DNA from: Brachionus rotundiformis
Taxonomy: Eukaryota; Rotifera; Eurotatoria; Ploima; Brachionidae
Direction of reading: 5' to 3'
Assembly: GCA_016802295.1 (NCBI GenBank)
Contig: JAESIW010000064.1
Location: 728,748 to 792,747 of the forward strand
DNA: 64,000 nt
The position numbers and the translations under genes are program-made. The stretch's first letter is position 1. The number at the start of each line of letters is the position of its first letter. Under the pieces are notes generated by a model. It was not told the DNA's origin and ran no database searches. It saw nothing but the letters and a program-made list of their open reading frames with translations. Below, one piece after another: positions 1 to 11,892 of this stretch.

Positions 1-1648
1 TTGTGATAGTTTAAAACAAATAAAAGGCAAATATTAAAGCCTCATTTATCTATATTTTTTATCATATCATATTTTTTTGTCAAAAATTTTTAACTAAAAG
101 ATCAAATTCCTAGTATTTACTAATTTTATTGATTCATAGTTACAACCTTAATTTTCATAATTAAATTTTGTTGCCAAGACACTTCACTCAACAGTAAATG
201 TTTGTGTGAGTGTGTTTAGCATTTGCTAATTTCACCATTTTAAGTTTATCTGTAAATTTATGAATTTTTGATTTATGTGATCAAATTTATATAGTCTTAC
301 TAATCAAGTAATTGCTGAAACTACAATCGAATTGTGAGATAAAAAATTTATCAAATATTTTTTTTTAATTTTTAAGAACAGAAAATGCTTTTTGACTATA
401 GATATTAAAGAAATATGAACATAAAAAAATTCTTATTAATTGTTGCTAATAAAAGTTTTCTTTAAAAATAAAATCTAAGATAATAATTTTAACTTTAAAA
501 GAATATATCGTTCTATTTTAAAAAATGTGCTTGCATTTTGATAATATTATCATATAATTTCAAAGCTATTTACCACTCTGATAATTTTATAGAATTTATA
601 AAATGATAAAAAGTCTATATAAATTCATTTCTTTAAGTGAAAAAGCAAAATGGATTTTATTTTATAAAAATCACATCAAAAATCTCGCTTTTATTGCTCG
701 TTTATTTTTAATAATTTTATTTTTTGTCTTTATTTATTGCATATACCAGAAAAATGCATGTTCATATAATAAATTATATATCATTTTATATACACAGAAA
801 ATTTTGCTCAGTTTTATGAAGCTAATCAACAGACAAATATTTTAACTAGTTTAAAAATAGGAAATTTAATTTTGTTGCTTAGCGGCCGAGATCGGTAACT
901 CAGCTGAAGCCTCATTTTTTTTGGTGATTTTTGGTATAAAAAGAACATTTCATTTTTCTATTTTTATCAAAATTCAACTCAAAACTTAAGAAGAAAAATA
1001 TCAGCAATGTTTATAGCAATGAGCTCGAGTTATTTTGTTGTCAGGCGACAATTTTTGGAAAAGAGGGCTCAGTCTTGGAGATTTAGCGCTAATTAGGGTG
1101 ACTCAATTAATGTTTCCAAGGATTTTAAGAGATTATTAATATATAAGATTTAGAAGCCGGCAATGTAAGTGAATATTGCTAGGAGACAAAATATTTTGTG
1201 ACTATGCGAATATGGATTAGGTTACAAAACAAAAATATAATTTTATAAGACTTAAATTGCACATATGTGATTCATTTAAGACTAAATATATTTAGACTCA
1301 GTCTCAGAAGCCATTAAAGCCATACACGCTGACTAAATAGCTGCATATAAATCATACTTTTGACAATGAAATCCTAATAGAGTTTTATTTTTTAAATCAC
1401 TAGTGCTATAAGTGTAGTAGCTATTAGCAAAAAGTATTTGCTTGTTGCTAAAAAGAAAGTTTGTTGATGTACATTAGTTTCAATTGTTGGTGCAATTTTT
1501 CTTTTTTAAAGTTAACAAGAAGCTTAAAGTCATCCAAATATACTCTCGTGACTATAAATTCAAAGCTTAAATATCTATGTTTTTTTTATTTTATTGAAAC
1601 AAGTTTTTTAAATTTTAGATTTACTAATTCACTTAAACGCCTTTCAAG
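1..1648. other. AT-rich flank upstream of beta-tubulin gene 1
   Basis: No gene can be supported here. An 80-codon ORF at 603-845 is rich in I, L, F and K, as expected of chance reading in AT-rich DNA, and it has no recognisable motif. A slightly GC-richer patch lies at about 880-920. The stretch next to 1649 presumably holds the tubulin promoter and 5' UTR, but I see no diagnostic element. Confidence 0.5.
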
Positions 1649-3045
1649 ATGAGAGAAATTGTTCACATCCAAGCTGGCCAATGGTAATTTAATTGGCACT
1701 ATTTTTTTTTTTCTATGAAATTTTTTTAAACATGCTTTTTTAAAGTGGTAACCAAATTGGAGCCAAATTTTGGGAAGTAATTGCTGATGAGCACGGCATT
1801 GACCCCACTGGTACCTACCACGGTGATTCCGATTTACAATTGGAGAGAATTAATGTGTACTTTAACGAGGCCACTGGTGGCAAGTATGTGCCACGTGCTG
1901 TATTGGTAGATTTGGAGCCAGGCACCATGGACTCTGTGCGCTCGGGTCCTTTCGGTCAAATATTCAGACCAGACAACTTTGTGTTCGGCCAATCTGGCGC
2001 TGGTAACAACTGGGCCAAAGGTCACTACACCGAGGGAGCCGAATTGGTCGACTCTGTATTGGACGTTGTCAGAAAAGAGTCCGAGTCGTGCGATTGTCTA
2101 CAAGGATTTCAATTGACCCACTCGTTGGGAGGTGGTACCGGATCTGGTATGGGAACTTTGTTGATCTCCAAAATCCGTGAAGAATACCCAGACCGTATAA
2201 TGAACACCTTTTCGGTCGTACCATCGCCCAAAGTATCTGACACTGTCGTTGAGCCATACAACGCCACATTGTCAGTGCATCAATTGGTCGAAAACACCGA
2301 TGAAACCTACTGCATTGACAACGAGGCTTTGTACGACATTTGCTTCCGTACATTGAAGTTGACCACTCCAACATACGGTGATTTGAACCATTTGGTCTCT
2401 GCCACCATGTCCGGTGTGACCACTTGTTTGAGATTCCCAGGTCAATTGAACGCCGATTTGAGAAAATTGGCCGTAAACATGGTACCATTCCCACGTTTGC
2501 ACTTTTTCATGCCTGGCTTTGCTCCATTGACCTCGCGTGGTTCGCAACAATACCGCGCTCTCACCGTACCAGAATTGACTCAACAAATGTTCGACGCCAA
2601 GAACATGATGGCCGCCTGTGACCCACGTCACGGCAGATACTTGACCGTAGCCACCATTTTCCGTGGCCGCATGTCCATGAAAGAGGTCGACGAACAAATG
2701 TTGAACGTACAAAACAAAAACTCATCCTACTTTGTCGAATGGATCCCCAACAACGTCAAGACCGCTGTTTGTGACATTCCACCAAGAGGTTTGAAAATGA
2801 GCGCCACATTCATTGGCAACTCGACTGCCATCCAAGAACTATTCAAACGTGTCAGCGAACAATTCACAGCTATGTTCAGAAGAAAGGCTTTCTTGCATTG
2901 GTATACAGGTGAAGGTATGGATGAAATGGAATTTACTGAGGCTGAGTCCAACATGAACGATTTGGTCAGTGAGTATCAACAATACCAAGATGCTACTGCT
3001 GACGAAGAGGGTGAAGCTGGAGAGGAGGAAGAAATTGAAGCTTAA
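1649..3045 (+). CDS. beta-tubulin, copy 1
   Basis: Beta subunit of the alpha/beta-tubulin dimer; it binds GTP and polymerises into microtubules. Exons are 1649-1683 and 1746-3045, with a 62-bp phase-2 GT-AG intron splitting the Cys codon of QAGQC. The product is 444 aa, the normal family length. It starts with MREI, the N-terminal tetrapeptide that in animals marks nascent beta-tubulin for autoregulated mRNA decay. The GTP-binding signature GGGTGSG lies at residues 140-146. The tail is acidic (EEGEAGEEEEIEA), as expected for the C-terminal region bound by MAPs and motors. The coding region uses many GC-rich codons (GCC, ACC, TTG) compared with its neighbours, consistent with high expression. 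A convergent, nearly identical copy lies at 7910-9309. The two differ at the very C-terminus and at one silent base that I found (2439). Confidence 0.97.
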
Positions 3046-3734
3046 ATGAATGTATTAATGATCATAAAAATTAAAATATTTCGATTTTTTAAGGTTTTAT
3101 TAATTTTAATTTTTTAAACGTTTAAAAAACTATAACTCCAATAATTTCAAATAACAAATCATAAAAACTAATTAGTTAATTAATACTTTGAATTTAATAA
3201 ATTTTGTATCTTGATTATAAAATAAATTTTTCATTTATTTCTATTGAAAACTTTTTTAAAAAAATATTGACAAAAATTTTTGATTTTTGTTTTTACTTGA
3301 AGTAAATTTTGTAATATTATTCTTAAAAAATTAATTTTTAAATTCATTCAATTACTTAATAATAAAGTGTTCATGTGTGATCAATTCAATTTTAATTTTT
3401 CTTTCCTTTCCCAATAGGTTCAAAATTCATTTATTTATTAAACTTTAGTTTTTTTTACAAAAAAAAATTCTAATTGTAGCATTTTATATATTTTCACTTC
3501 GAAAATGAATTAAGAATATCATAAAGCAAATAAATTTTTTTAAAAATTAAATTGAATATTTTTTAATTTTGTTGTTCGTATTTCAGCAAAATTTATACTT
3601 TTAAAATTTCAAAACATGCTTTTTTTGATTTATAATTTATTTTTGATTTTCTATAAAGTTTTTAGTTTGAGTTTTATTCAAATTAAAAATAATATAATTA
3701 ATACATGTTTTATTTATTTTATATTTTATAAAAT
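3046..3734. other. intergenic, between tubulin 1 and a trypsin gene
   Basis: Very AT-rich, with runs of T and A. It contains the 3' UTRs of two convergent genes (tubulin on plus, trypsin on minus). No ORF or repeat stands out. Confidence 0.5.
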
Positions 3735-4602
3735 TTAATTGTTTTCAATAATTTCTTTGATCCAATCATAGTAGTGGCTAGTTCTGGTGTAAACACCGCC
3801 ATCACCGCAACCATAACCCCAACTGGTAAGACCAGCCAATTGCCAGCTTCCTTGTGATTTGACGACCAATGGACCACCAGAATCACCTTGGCAAGTATCT
3901 TTTCCTTGACCATCTTCACCGGCACATACGGCAACTGTAACGTTAACACTGGTATATTTTTGTTTGCATCTGGAATCAGTTAAAAATGGCATCTCAACTT
4001 CCATTAAGTATCTTGAAACAGAACCACCTGAAAACAAAGTACCCCAACCAGTAGCCCAACTTTGTTCATTTGCAAAGGCATGTGTATCGTCTGGAATGCA
4101 TACTGGCAAAATTTGATCACTGTATGTCAATGGAGTCTATTGAAAAAATGATATATTATCAAATTACTAATCTATTACTTAATCCTACGCTTAATTTCAT
4201 CAAAGCAATATCGTTTTGCAAAGTATATTGACTGTATCGTGGATGACTAAATATTTTAGAAACTGATCTGGAATCAGCATATGGTTCTGGATTGGATCTG
4301 TCGTGTAATCCAAATCTTAAAGTGTAATATGATGGATAGTTTCGTCCATAAACACAGTGAGCAGCAGTAATGACCCATTCTTTGTTAATGATAGAACCAC
4401 CACAGGTGAATCGACCATTATACTCCATGGCAGTTTGCCAACCCCAATCCTCTGGATCAGCTCTTTGACCACCTACAACTTTGTCGGCTTCTTTGCCTCT
4501 TATTTCTCCAATTCTTCTACCGCAACCTGGTTCATTGATGACGGTTGAGTCTTGGGCAATAGCCAAGCTGGCTATAAATGCTAAAAAAATAACTCCTCTC
4601 AT
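3735..4602 (-). CDS. secreted trypsin-like serine protease
   Basis: S1-family endopeptidase, probably digestive. Exons are 4602-4189 and 4136-3735, with a 52-bp phase-0 intron just after the catalytic-Asp motif. The product is 271 aa. Residues 1-16 form a signal peptide. A propeptide ends at K41, followed by the mature N-terminus VVGG, so a trypsin-like enzyme could activate it. The triad is H82 (TAAHC), D131 (QNDIAL) and S224 (GDSGGP). D218, six residues before the serine, is the S1-pocket aspartate that gives trypsin specificity for Lys and Arg. It belongs to the same family as the genes at 15888, 17383, 20216 and 23504, and it shares their first intron position. It is separated from that cluster by the second tubulin gene and VPS54. 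Confidence 0.93.
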
Positions 4603-6734
4603 TTTTTTTAACTATAAACATTTCAATAATTTTCAATTTTAATTTATAACAATCAGCCTGTGAAACATTTAATGTTTAGCATACGGTACAATTAAATTTA
4701 AAAACATAATTGATTTTCAATTTAAAATCAGCAGATAACTTTATGAGTTTTGTATTATGTCTCATAATTTAAAGCTATTACATAAGAAAAAAGTCTCAGT
4801 GATAAAAATAATGTAATTTGCTAAATTCTCATTATTTGGATTTTTATTAAATTTATCAATTTTTGGTACTTTATAATAGCATTTTATTAGAGGAGATAGT
4901 TTATTTTATATAAGAATAATGTTTTTTAAATCAAAAATTTAAGTGTATGATATGGTATATAATACATAATGATAATGATTTTATTTCCTCGATAGTATTT
5001 TTAAAAAGTCAAAAATCTGATTCAAATTAAAATAAAATTGATCATAGCAATGAATTTTATTAAAATCTTAAAGCTATTCTATCAAATAACCCAAAAGTAA
5101 CAATAAAATTTGAAATCAAAAATTAAAAAGGCTAAATATAATAATATATCATTATTCATTTTTTCAAGTTAAAAAGCTTTCAATTGTTTCTATTATTCTT
5201 TACAAATTAAAAAGAATACAATGAGAAACGAAGGATCTTGTTTAAATGCCTATGGATAAAAAAAACTTCAAATTTTGAGTTAAAATATTCAATAGAGATA
5301 TTTTGGGTATTTTTTTCAAACTTTTTAGTTAAAAAACGATGTTAATCGAAATTTCAGTATAAAAACATATAAAATTTCATATTTTCATTTTATAATATTT
5401 ATTCCAATCAAGTAGTTTTTAATAAAATTTTAACTTTTAGATTTAGATTAAAGAGATCTTTCCTAAACATTAATGGACACAATTTTGTGTTATTACATAG
5501 AATATCTTTCAATGATTTATTTATGAGAACTATACTTAAAGTAAATATAAAGCTTATTTAATATGATGAAAATTTTAAATGTGATAATTATTCTAAAGAT
5601 ATTGATTTTATTAATGTAAATATTTAAAAGATTGAAAAAGGTGGGAATTTAATCGCTGTTATTACTTGTTAATATATATTAAGAATATAATCAAAATAGT
5701 ATTGAGTATTTTTATTTTGAAACAAATATTATTGGAAATTTCTAAGTTCCATCACAATTATATATTTAAAGTAGATCATTTATTTAAATTCAAAAATGTG
5801 TTAAAAATATAATTTTAGATACTATTTGATTAATTTTAAAAGTTTTGCTTCTTTAAATATTAATAATAGTTCAATAAGAAATGTTTGACTATCTTATATT
5901 AATTGATTTTCATACTTTGAAAAAAAATTTGAATTAAGTTTTAAAATAAGAAATATTAAATTGTTTATTGTAACGACGTCTAAAGGGGTTATGTGTTAAT
6001 AGGATATCCAAAATTTAAAAATATTTTAAAAGATATTTTCTAAAAAGATTTCTTAACATGAAGAATTCCAATAGAGGTACCGAATAATATTTTAGGCCTT
6101 AATTATTCAATTTCGGGGTAACTATATACAATTTTAGGTATAATCGGCTTAATCCCTTTGTCCCTCACGCAATTAACCGCCGGAGGTAAAGGGATGACAA
6201 AAAAATTTCCGAAAACTGGGTGATTATTTTTCAAATCTCGAACAAAATGGGTGCGAAATATGCAATTAAAAAAAGGCACTCGGTAAGACTTGGTTACCAT
6301 AATAAAATTTATTTAGACAATTTTTAAGAAATTTTAAAGTTCGTAAAATCCAAATTTAAATATTTTAATGTTTTATTTTTTTGCTAATTGAATAAGCAAC
6401 TTATTTTTAATTTGTAAAATTATTTAAAATTATCTAAATAAATGAAGTGTTAATCGGTCTTCAAGGCCACCAGCCTGTTGGTTAATTTTGAAATTGAATG
6501 ACAAGTTCGAAAAATCTAATTTATTTGCTTAATTTAGTAGTAGAAGAACTGCACTGCAGATATATTTTTAATTAGCACTAAGCACCATTTGACTTCTAAT
6601 CAAGTTATGCTTTCGCTTTCTAGGTGGTATGCCAAACTCATCCTGGCCACTGAAGCATTTAAAACTTTTGACTTAAGTTGCATCAATTCTCTTTTACTGC
6701 ATTGACTATTTGGTATAAATTGTACGTTTATAAG
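4603..6734. other. intergenic, AT-rich, with a GC-richer patch near 5970-6300
   Basis: I see no gene. The patch at about 5970-6300 is less AT-rich and has an antisense ORF (6103-6300) without recognisable motifs; it may be an old repeat. The segment 6440-6720 leads into a LINE relic and may belong to the same element. Confidence 0.4.
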
Positions 6735-7330
6735 TGCTAGTAGTAGTAGTAAAATGAAGAGTGTCTGAGTCCACCACCACCTCAGACACTACCATTAGGC
6801 AGTGTGGAGCTCTAGCAGCCTAGATGTTACCACATTTTGTAACTTGTTCCAAGACGGAACTACTCTGTTTGGAAAAAAACATGTCTAGCGCTCATTTCTA
6901 GCTTGAGCACGGAAAATTCCTCTGGATTCTGATGCTAGTACCTCTATTGCCGCGGCTGGACCTAATTACTGATCTTTTAACAACATCTCTGACCAGATTT
7001 ATCTTTTCATGTCCATTCACTAATTTGTACATTTCAATCAAGTTCCCTTTAATTCTTCTTTGACTCAACTTTGTCAAACCCACTCTAGCCAGTGTCAATT
7101 CTTCTTAGCGACACAGGAATAATTGTTGTCTGTTCATGTACCTTCTCGAACATATTTACATCTCCTTTCATACTTGGATTCCATACCTGGGCTTCATAGT
7201 TTAGGTGAGGACTCACCATTGCTGTTTTACAGCCTTAGCCACAACTTCTCCTCTCTATTCCAAGAAATCTACTCGCTTTCACTTTTAACTCGACTTATAA
7301 ACCTATTTACCTATTTTTCTAAAAAATGAA
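6735..7330 (-). mobile_element. relic of a non-LTR retrotransposon (reverse transcriptase C-terminal end)
   Basis: Read on the minus strand, about 7225-7100 gives AMVSPHLNYEAQVWNPSM and then EKVHEQTTIIPVSLRR. Next, in another frame at 7098-6898, comes RRIKGNLIEMYKLVNGHEKI. This order (a PHLEY..VWNP motif, then RR..GDLIEMYK..NG) is typical of the region after the RT domain in CR1/L2/Jockey-type LINEs. A further piece, NRVVPSWNKL (about 6870-6830), matches the usual C-terminal NRVV..WN motif. Frameshifts and stops show that the element is dead. On the element's strand the 3' end carries a short (ACT)n tail at 6738-6752, a common ending for such LINEs. No 5' part is present. Confidence 0.8.
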
Positions 7331-7909
7331 ATTTTATTTGTAAATTTAAAAAAATGCATAAAACTGAATAGTAATTACCTAACTATTATAAATTAATAAT
7401 AAGGTACCTCAAGGATGATTCAAAAATCTCTAACTATGAAACTATGTAAATTTGAAAATAGAAAAGGGCTTAAATTCAAGTCTCAACTAAAATATAAATG
7501 TAAGGTAATAATAATTAGAAAATTGGAAGAAAATGAGGAAAATTGATATTAAAATAAATTAAATTTGTCTAAAATTTTATTAAGCTGAATTATTTTGTAG
7601 AAATTATTGTTAAAATTTATGTATTATACCAAAATTTAATTGTATAAAAAGATAAGAAAAAACCAAATCGCCTTCTTATTCATAGAATATTTTTGTTTAA
7701 CAATGAAAATTATTATTATTTCTAAAATTCAATTTTGTTTTATTTATAGGGCTATTTTAGAGCTACAAACCGAATAATTTTGTATAATTGTTTAAAAAAA
7801 AAAGTTAAAAAAAAAATTATTGACGCTTTAATATTTCTAAATTTGTCATTTACTATTAAAATTTAATTATTATTGTTATGCGTAGAGTTATTTTCTATAA
7901 ATCAGCAAT
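7331..7909. other. intergenic, 3' flank of tubulin 2
   Basis: AT-rich sequence with nothing recognisable. It shows no similarity to the 3' flank of tubulin copy 1 at 3046 onwards. Confidence 0.45.
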
Positions 7910-9309
7910 TTAGGCGTTTTCAGCTTCTTCCTCCTCTCCAGCTTCACCCTCTTCGTCAGCAGTAGCATCTTGGTATTGTTGATACTCACTGACCAAATCG
8001 TTCATGTTGGACTCAGCCTCAGTAAATTCCATTTCATCCATACCTTCACCTGTATACCAATGCAAGAAAGCCTTTCTTCTGAACATAGCTGTGAATTGTT
8101 CGCTGACACGTTTGAATAGTTCTTGGATGGCAGTCGAGTTGCCAATGAATGTGGCGCTCATTTTCAAACCTCTTGGTGGAATGTCACAAACAGCGGTCTT
8201 GACGTTGTTGGGGATCCATTCGACAAAGTAGGATGAGTTTTTGTTTTGTACGTTCAACATTTGTTCGTCGACCTCTTTCATGGACATGCGGCCACGGAAA
8301 ATGGTGGCTACGGTCAAGTATCTGCCGTGACGTGGGTCACAGGCGGCCATCATGTTCTTGGCGTCGAACATTTGTTGAGTCAATTCTGGTACGGTGAGAG
8401 CGCGGTATTGTTGCGAACCACGCGAGGTCAATGGAGCAAAGCCAGGCATGAAAAAGTGCAAACGTGGGAATGGTACCATGTTTACGGCCAATTTTCTCAA
8501 ATCGGCGTTCAATTGACCCGGGAATCTCAAACAAGTGGTCACACCGGACATGGTGGCAGAGACCAAATGGTTCAAATCACCGTATGTTGGAGTGGTCAAC
8601 TTCAATGTACGGAAGCAAATGTCGTACAAAGCCTCGTTGTCAATGCAGTAGGTTTCATCGGTGTTTTCGACCAATTGATGCACTGACAATGTGGCGTTGT
8701 ATGGCTCAACGACAGTGTCAGATACTTTGGGCGATGGTACGACCGAAAAGGTGTTCATTATACGGTCTGGGTATTCTTCACGGATTTTGGAGATCAACAA
8801 AGTTCCCATACCAGATCCGGTACCACCTCCCAACGAGTGGGTCAATTGAAATCCTTGTAGACAATCGCACGACTCGGACTCTTTTCTGACAACGTCCAAT
8901 ACAGAGTCGACCAATTCGGCTCCCTCGGTGTAGTGACCTTTGGCCCAGTTGTTACCAGCGCCAGATTGGCCGAACACAAAGTTGTCTGGTCTGAATATTT
9001 GACCGAAAGGACCCGAGCGCACAGAGTCCATGGTGCCTGGCTCCAAATCTACCAATACAGCACGTGGCACATACTTGCCACCAGTGGCCTCGTTAAAGTA
9101 CACATTAATTCTCTCCAATTGTAAATCGGAATCACCGTGGTAGGTACCAGTGGGGTCAATGCCGTGCTCATCAGCAATTACTTCCCAAAATTTGGCTCCA
9201 ATTTGGTTACCACTTTAAAAAAGCATGTTTAAAAAAATTTCATAGAAAAAAAAAAATAGTGCCAATTAAATTACCATTGGCCAGCTTGGATGTGAACAAT
9301 TTCTCTCAT
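7910..9309 (-). CDS. beta-tubulin, copy 2
   Basis: Second beta-tubulin, convergent with the one at 1649-3045. Exons are 9309-9275 and 9212-7910. The 62-bp intron (9274-9213) sits at the same place and has the same sequence as in copy 1, down to an 11-T run. The product is 445 aa. Its tail ends EEEEAENA, against EEEEIEA in copy 1. MREI, the GGGTGSG motif at residues 140-146 and all other residues are the same. From the start codon to about the last six codons I found one difference, a silent CCA/CCG at 8519 (2439 in copy 1). Sequence outside the CDS is unrelated apart from five bases before the ATG. That pattern suggests gene conversion confined to the gene body. Confidence 0.97.
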
Positions 9310-11892
9310 TTTGAATGGTATAAAATAAAGGTATCAAATGGAAAAACAAATTTGTCTAAATTAGATTAAAAATAGAAATTTATAAAATTAGATAATAAGC
9401 TTTGATTTGAGAAAAATTTTATGAAATTTAATTTTAAGCTTTATGAACCATTTGTTGCTGTGATGGTTCAATTTAAGAACATAAATGTTCTATTTGTATA
9501 CGCAGTTAGATATGTGACTGAACAAGAATCGTGCTGCTTCTCATTCATAAACCTTCTTAATTGAAATGCTTTTCTAGAGCTTTCAAAAATGCATTCAAAC
9601 TGTTGCATTTTTGCAGTTTTAATTTCATAAAAATAAAATTATTTTTTTTATTTTTTGTTCTCTAGTTGTGTTTAGCAATGGAAATTTATACTTTTCGCTT
9701 TGGCATTATTTGTGTGTCGAAACAACAAATAGTAATCAACACAAGAATTTCTATTTGGTCGATAAGAGCAACACGACTTGATTAGTTGGAATTAATAAAA
9801 ACAAATAAAAAATGAAGTATATGGAAAATAAATATTTTTAACCCCAATTCGTTACTTAGCTATAGAGTCTTGATATTTCTATGTATTCTATGAAACACCC
9901 CTCTATTAACAAAATTGCTATTTTTTTAATCTAAATTGTTGATCCAAATTTATGAGTGGTTGCCATGGTTACCATAGTAACAACGGCGTTGGTACACAAC
10001 AAAGACTGCGCTGAAAAAAACTAAATCTAACCTTTAAATTCATCAATGTTGCTATTTGCACTATTTGGTCATTAGTGAAAATATTCAATAAGCCATTTTT
10101 AAAGCTATTTTTTCTCATTTTGAAACAAGTTCATCGCTATGGATTAGCTACAATTTATATGGATTATTTGTGCTAAATATTTGCTCTCCAAAATGGCCAA
10201 GATTAACTGAATGTTTTCTTAAGCAACTTAAAAATAGAACACAAAAATGAAAGCTTGCCTTAAGTTCAAAGTTCATTAAATCTACTCATGCGAGACAACA
10301 AAAACTCTCTTGAATAAACATAGATAATTCTTTTCTCTTATTTTTACTTAAATAATTAAAATATTAATATGCTTGACATAATCCTAATCTATTTATTTAA
10401 TGTATTTATTTTTTGTTGTCAGTAAGTAAACTGAATGAATAAAAATCCACTTAATATCCAAAAAGTGAAGAAATGATGGTGTCATCCGTGTGGAGCTTCT
10501 CAGTACTGGAACCGAAAACCTTTACAAAATTAATTTGTTCATTTTAAAAATTAAGAAGTAAAATTTTTCAAAAAGATTGGTTTCATTTGACCAAATTTTA
10601 GAGCTAAAATAAAAAGCGTACATTGTACTTTATTAAATATCAAAATGAATATTTTTTTAAGACAAATTTTTTCTTTTTTTAAAAATAGTTTACGAATAAT
10701 CATCACATATACTTGTTACAAAAAGCTAAACAAATGACATTTTAAAATCGAAATGTTGGTCAAATTGGCAAAGAGATTTTTTTAGGGATACATTTCTAAT
10801 TAAAAGAAAAGAAAGAAAAAATTAATTTGGTCAAATTTATTTAAATAAAATCTTTATATTAAACTTTAAGTTAATTAGATTAATATCATATCTCCGAGCC
10901 AGACAATCCAATTATATTGAATTTATGCAGCTAATGTTGAAATTGATTTTAATAAAAAGTTTGAAGAAATTCTTTATTTTTCAAGCAAAAACACCTTGGA
11001 AAAAAATATAAATCTAGTCGCTTCTGAACATAAAAGGCTTTAAATTCTAGACAAAACTCAGGCAAAATATTTAGGTCCGACTAAACAAAAACAATTCAAG
11101 ACCCAAAAGCTTAATTTATTAAGTTGGGATTAAATTATTTTGCTAATCGATTAAAGAAAATTTTTTTTTACTTCTTTTTTTCTAATCAATTAATTAGAAG
11201 ATTTTAGTTAAATTAAATTACAAATGTCTGAATTTTTATTTTTTTTAAATTTAATCTTTTTTTTGTTTTTAAAATTCAATTAAATAAATTAATTTGTGTT
11301 TCAGCTTAAAAAAATATACTTTAAAATGCAACAATTAAGTTAAGCATTAGTAACCATGGCAAAAATTAATTCCAAAAATTCCAAACAATGTACTTATTCT
11401 TATTATTTATAAAATTTTTTCTTAAAAGCTAAATATGATTATATTAAAATTTTATCGAAAGACAAGCTAGTAAGTGAGCTGATGACCGAGAAGATTTTTT
11501 ATAATTTCAAAATTTTTAAAGATTTGTTAAAAATGTATTTTAATTAAAAAATTAAACCTCAAAATCAACAAATTAATTAACTAGTTTATTTTGTAAAATT
11601 ATTTAAAAACTTATGTTCAAGATTTGTGTTTGCTAAAAAACTACTAGTTATTTTAGAACTAAAAAATAGTTTGATAAAATTTTTAATTAAAATGATGTAA
11701 AAATCTCACCATTGATAATAATCTTAACAATAATTGATAAACTTATTTTATTCAAATGACTTAATCAATATTTGTTTAGTGAGCACCTTAATAAAAAAAT
11801 ACTTATCAGTATTTTAAATAGTTAGGTTAAAAAAAATTTATTCAATTGATAAATTAAAATATTTTTATAAAAATAAAAATCCCCAAAAATAA
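9310..11892. other. intergenic, between tubulin 2 and VPS54
   Basis: About 2.6 kb without any supportable gene, RNA or repeat. It should contain the tubulin 2 promoter on the right side of 9309 and the VPS54 3' UTR. Confidence 0.5.

Noticed and set aside
603..845. 80-codon ORF with hydrophobic stretch
   Set aside because: Composition is what AT-rich DNA gives by chance; no splice partners, no motif.
1834..2954. Minus-strand and other-frame ORFs of 63-146 codons over tubulin copy 1, and their mirror set over copy 2
   Set aside because: They are antisense or off-frame shadows of a strongly codon-biased gene; the true frame has full tubulin homology.
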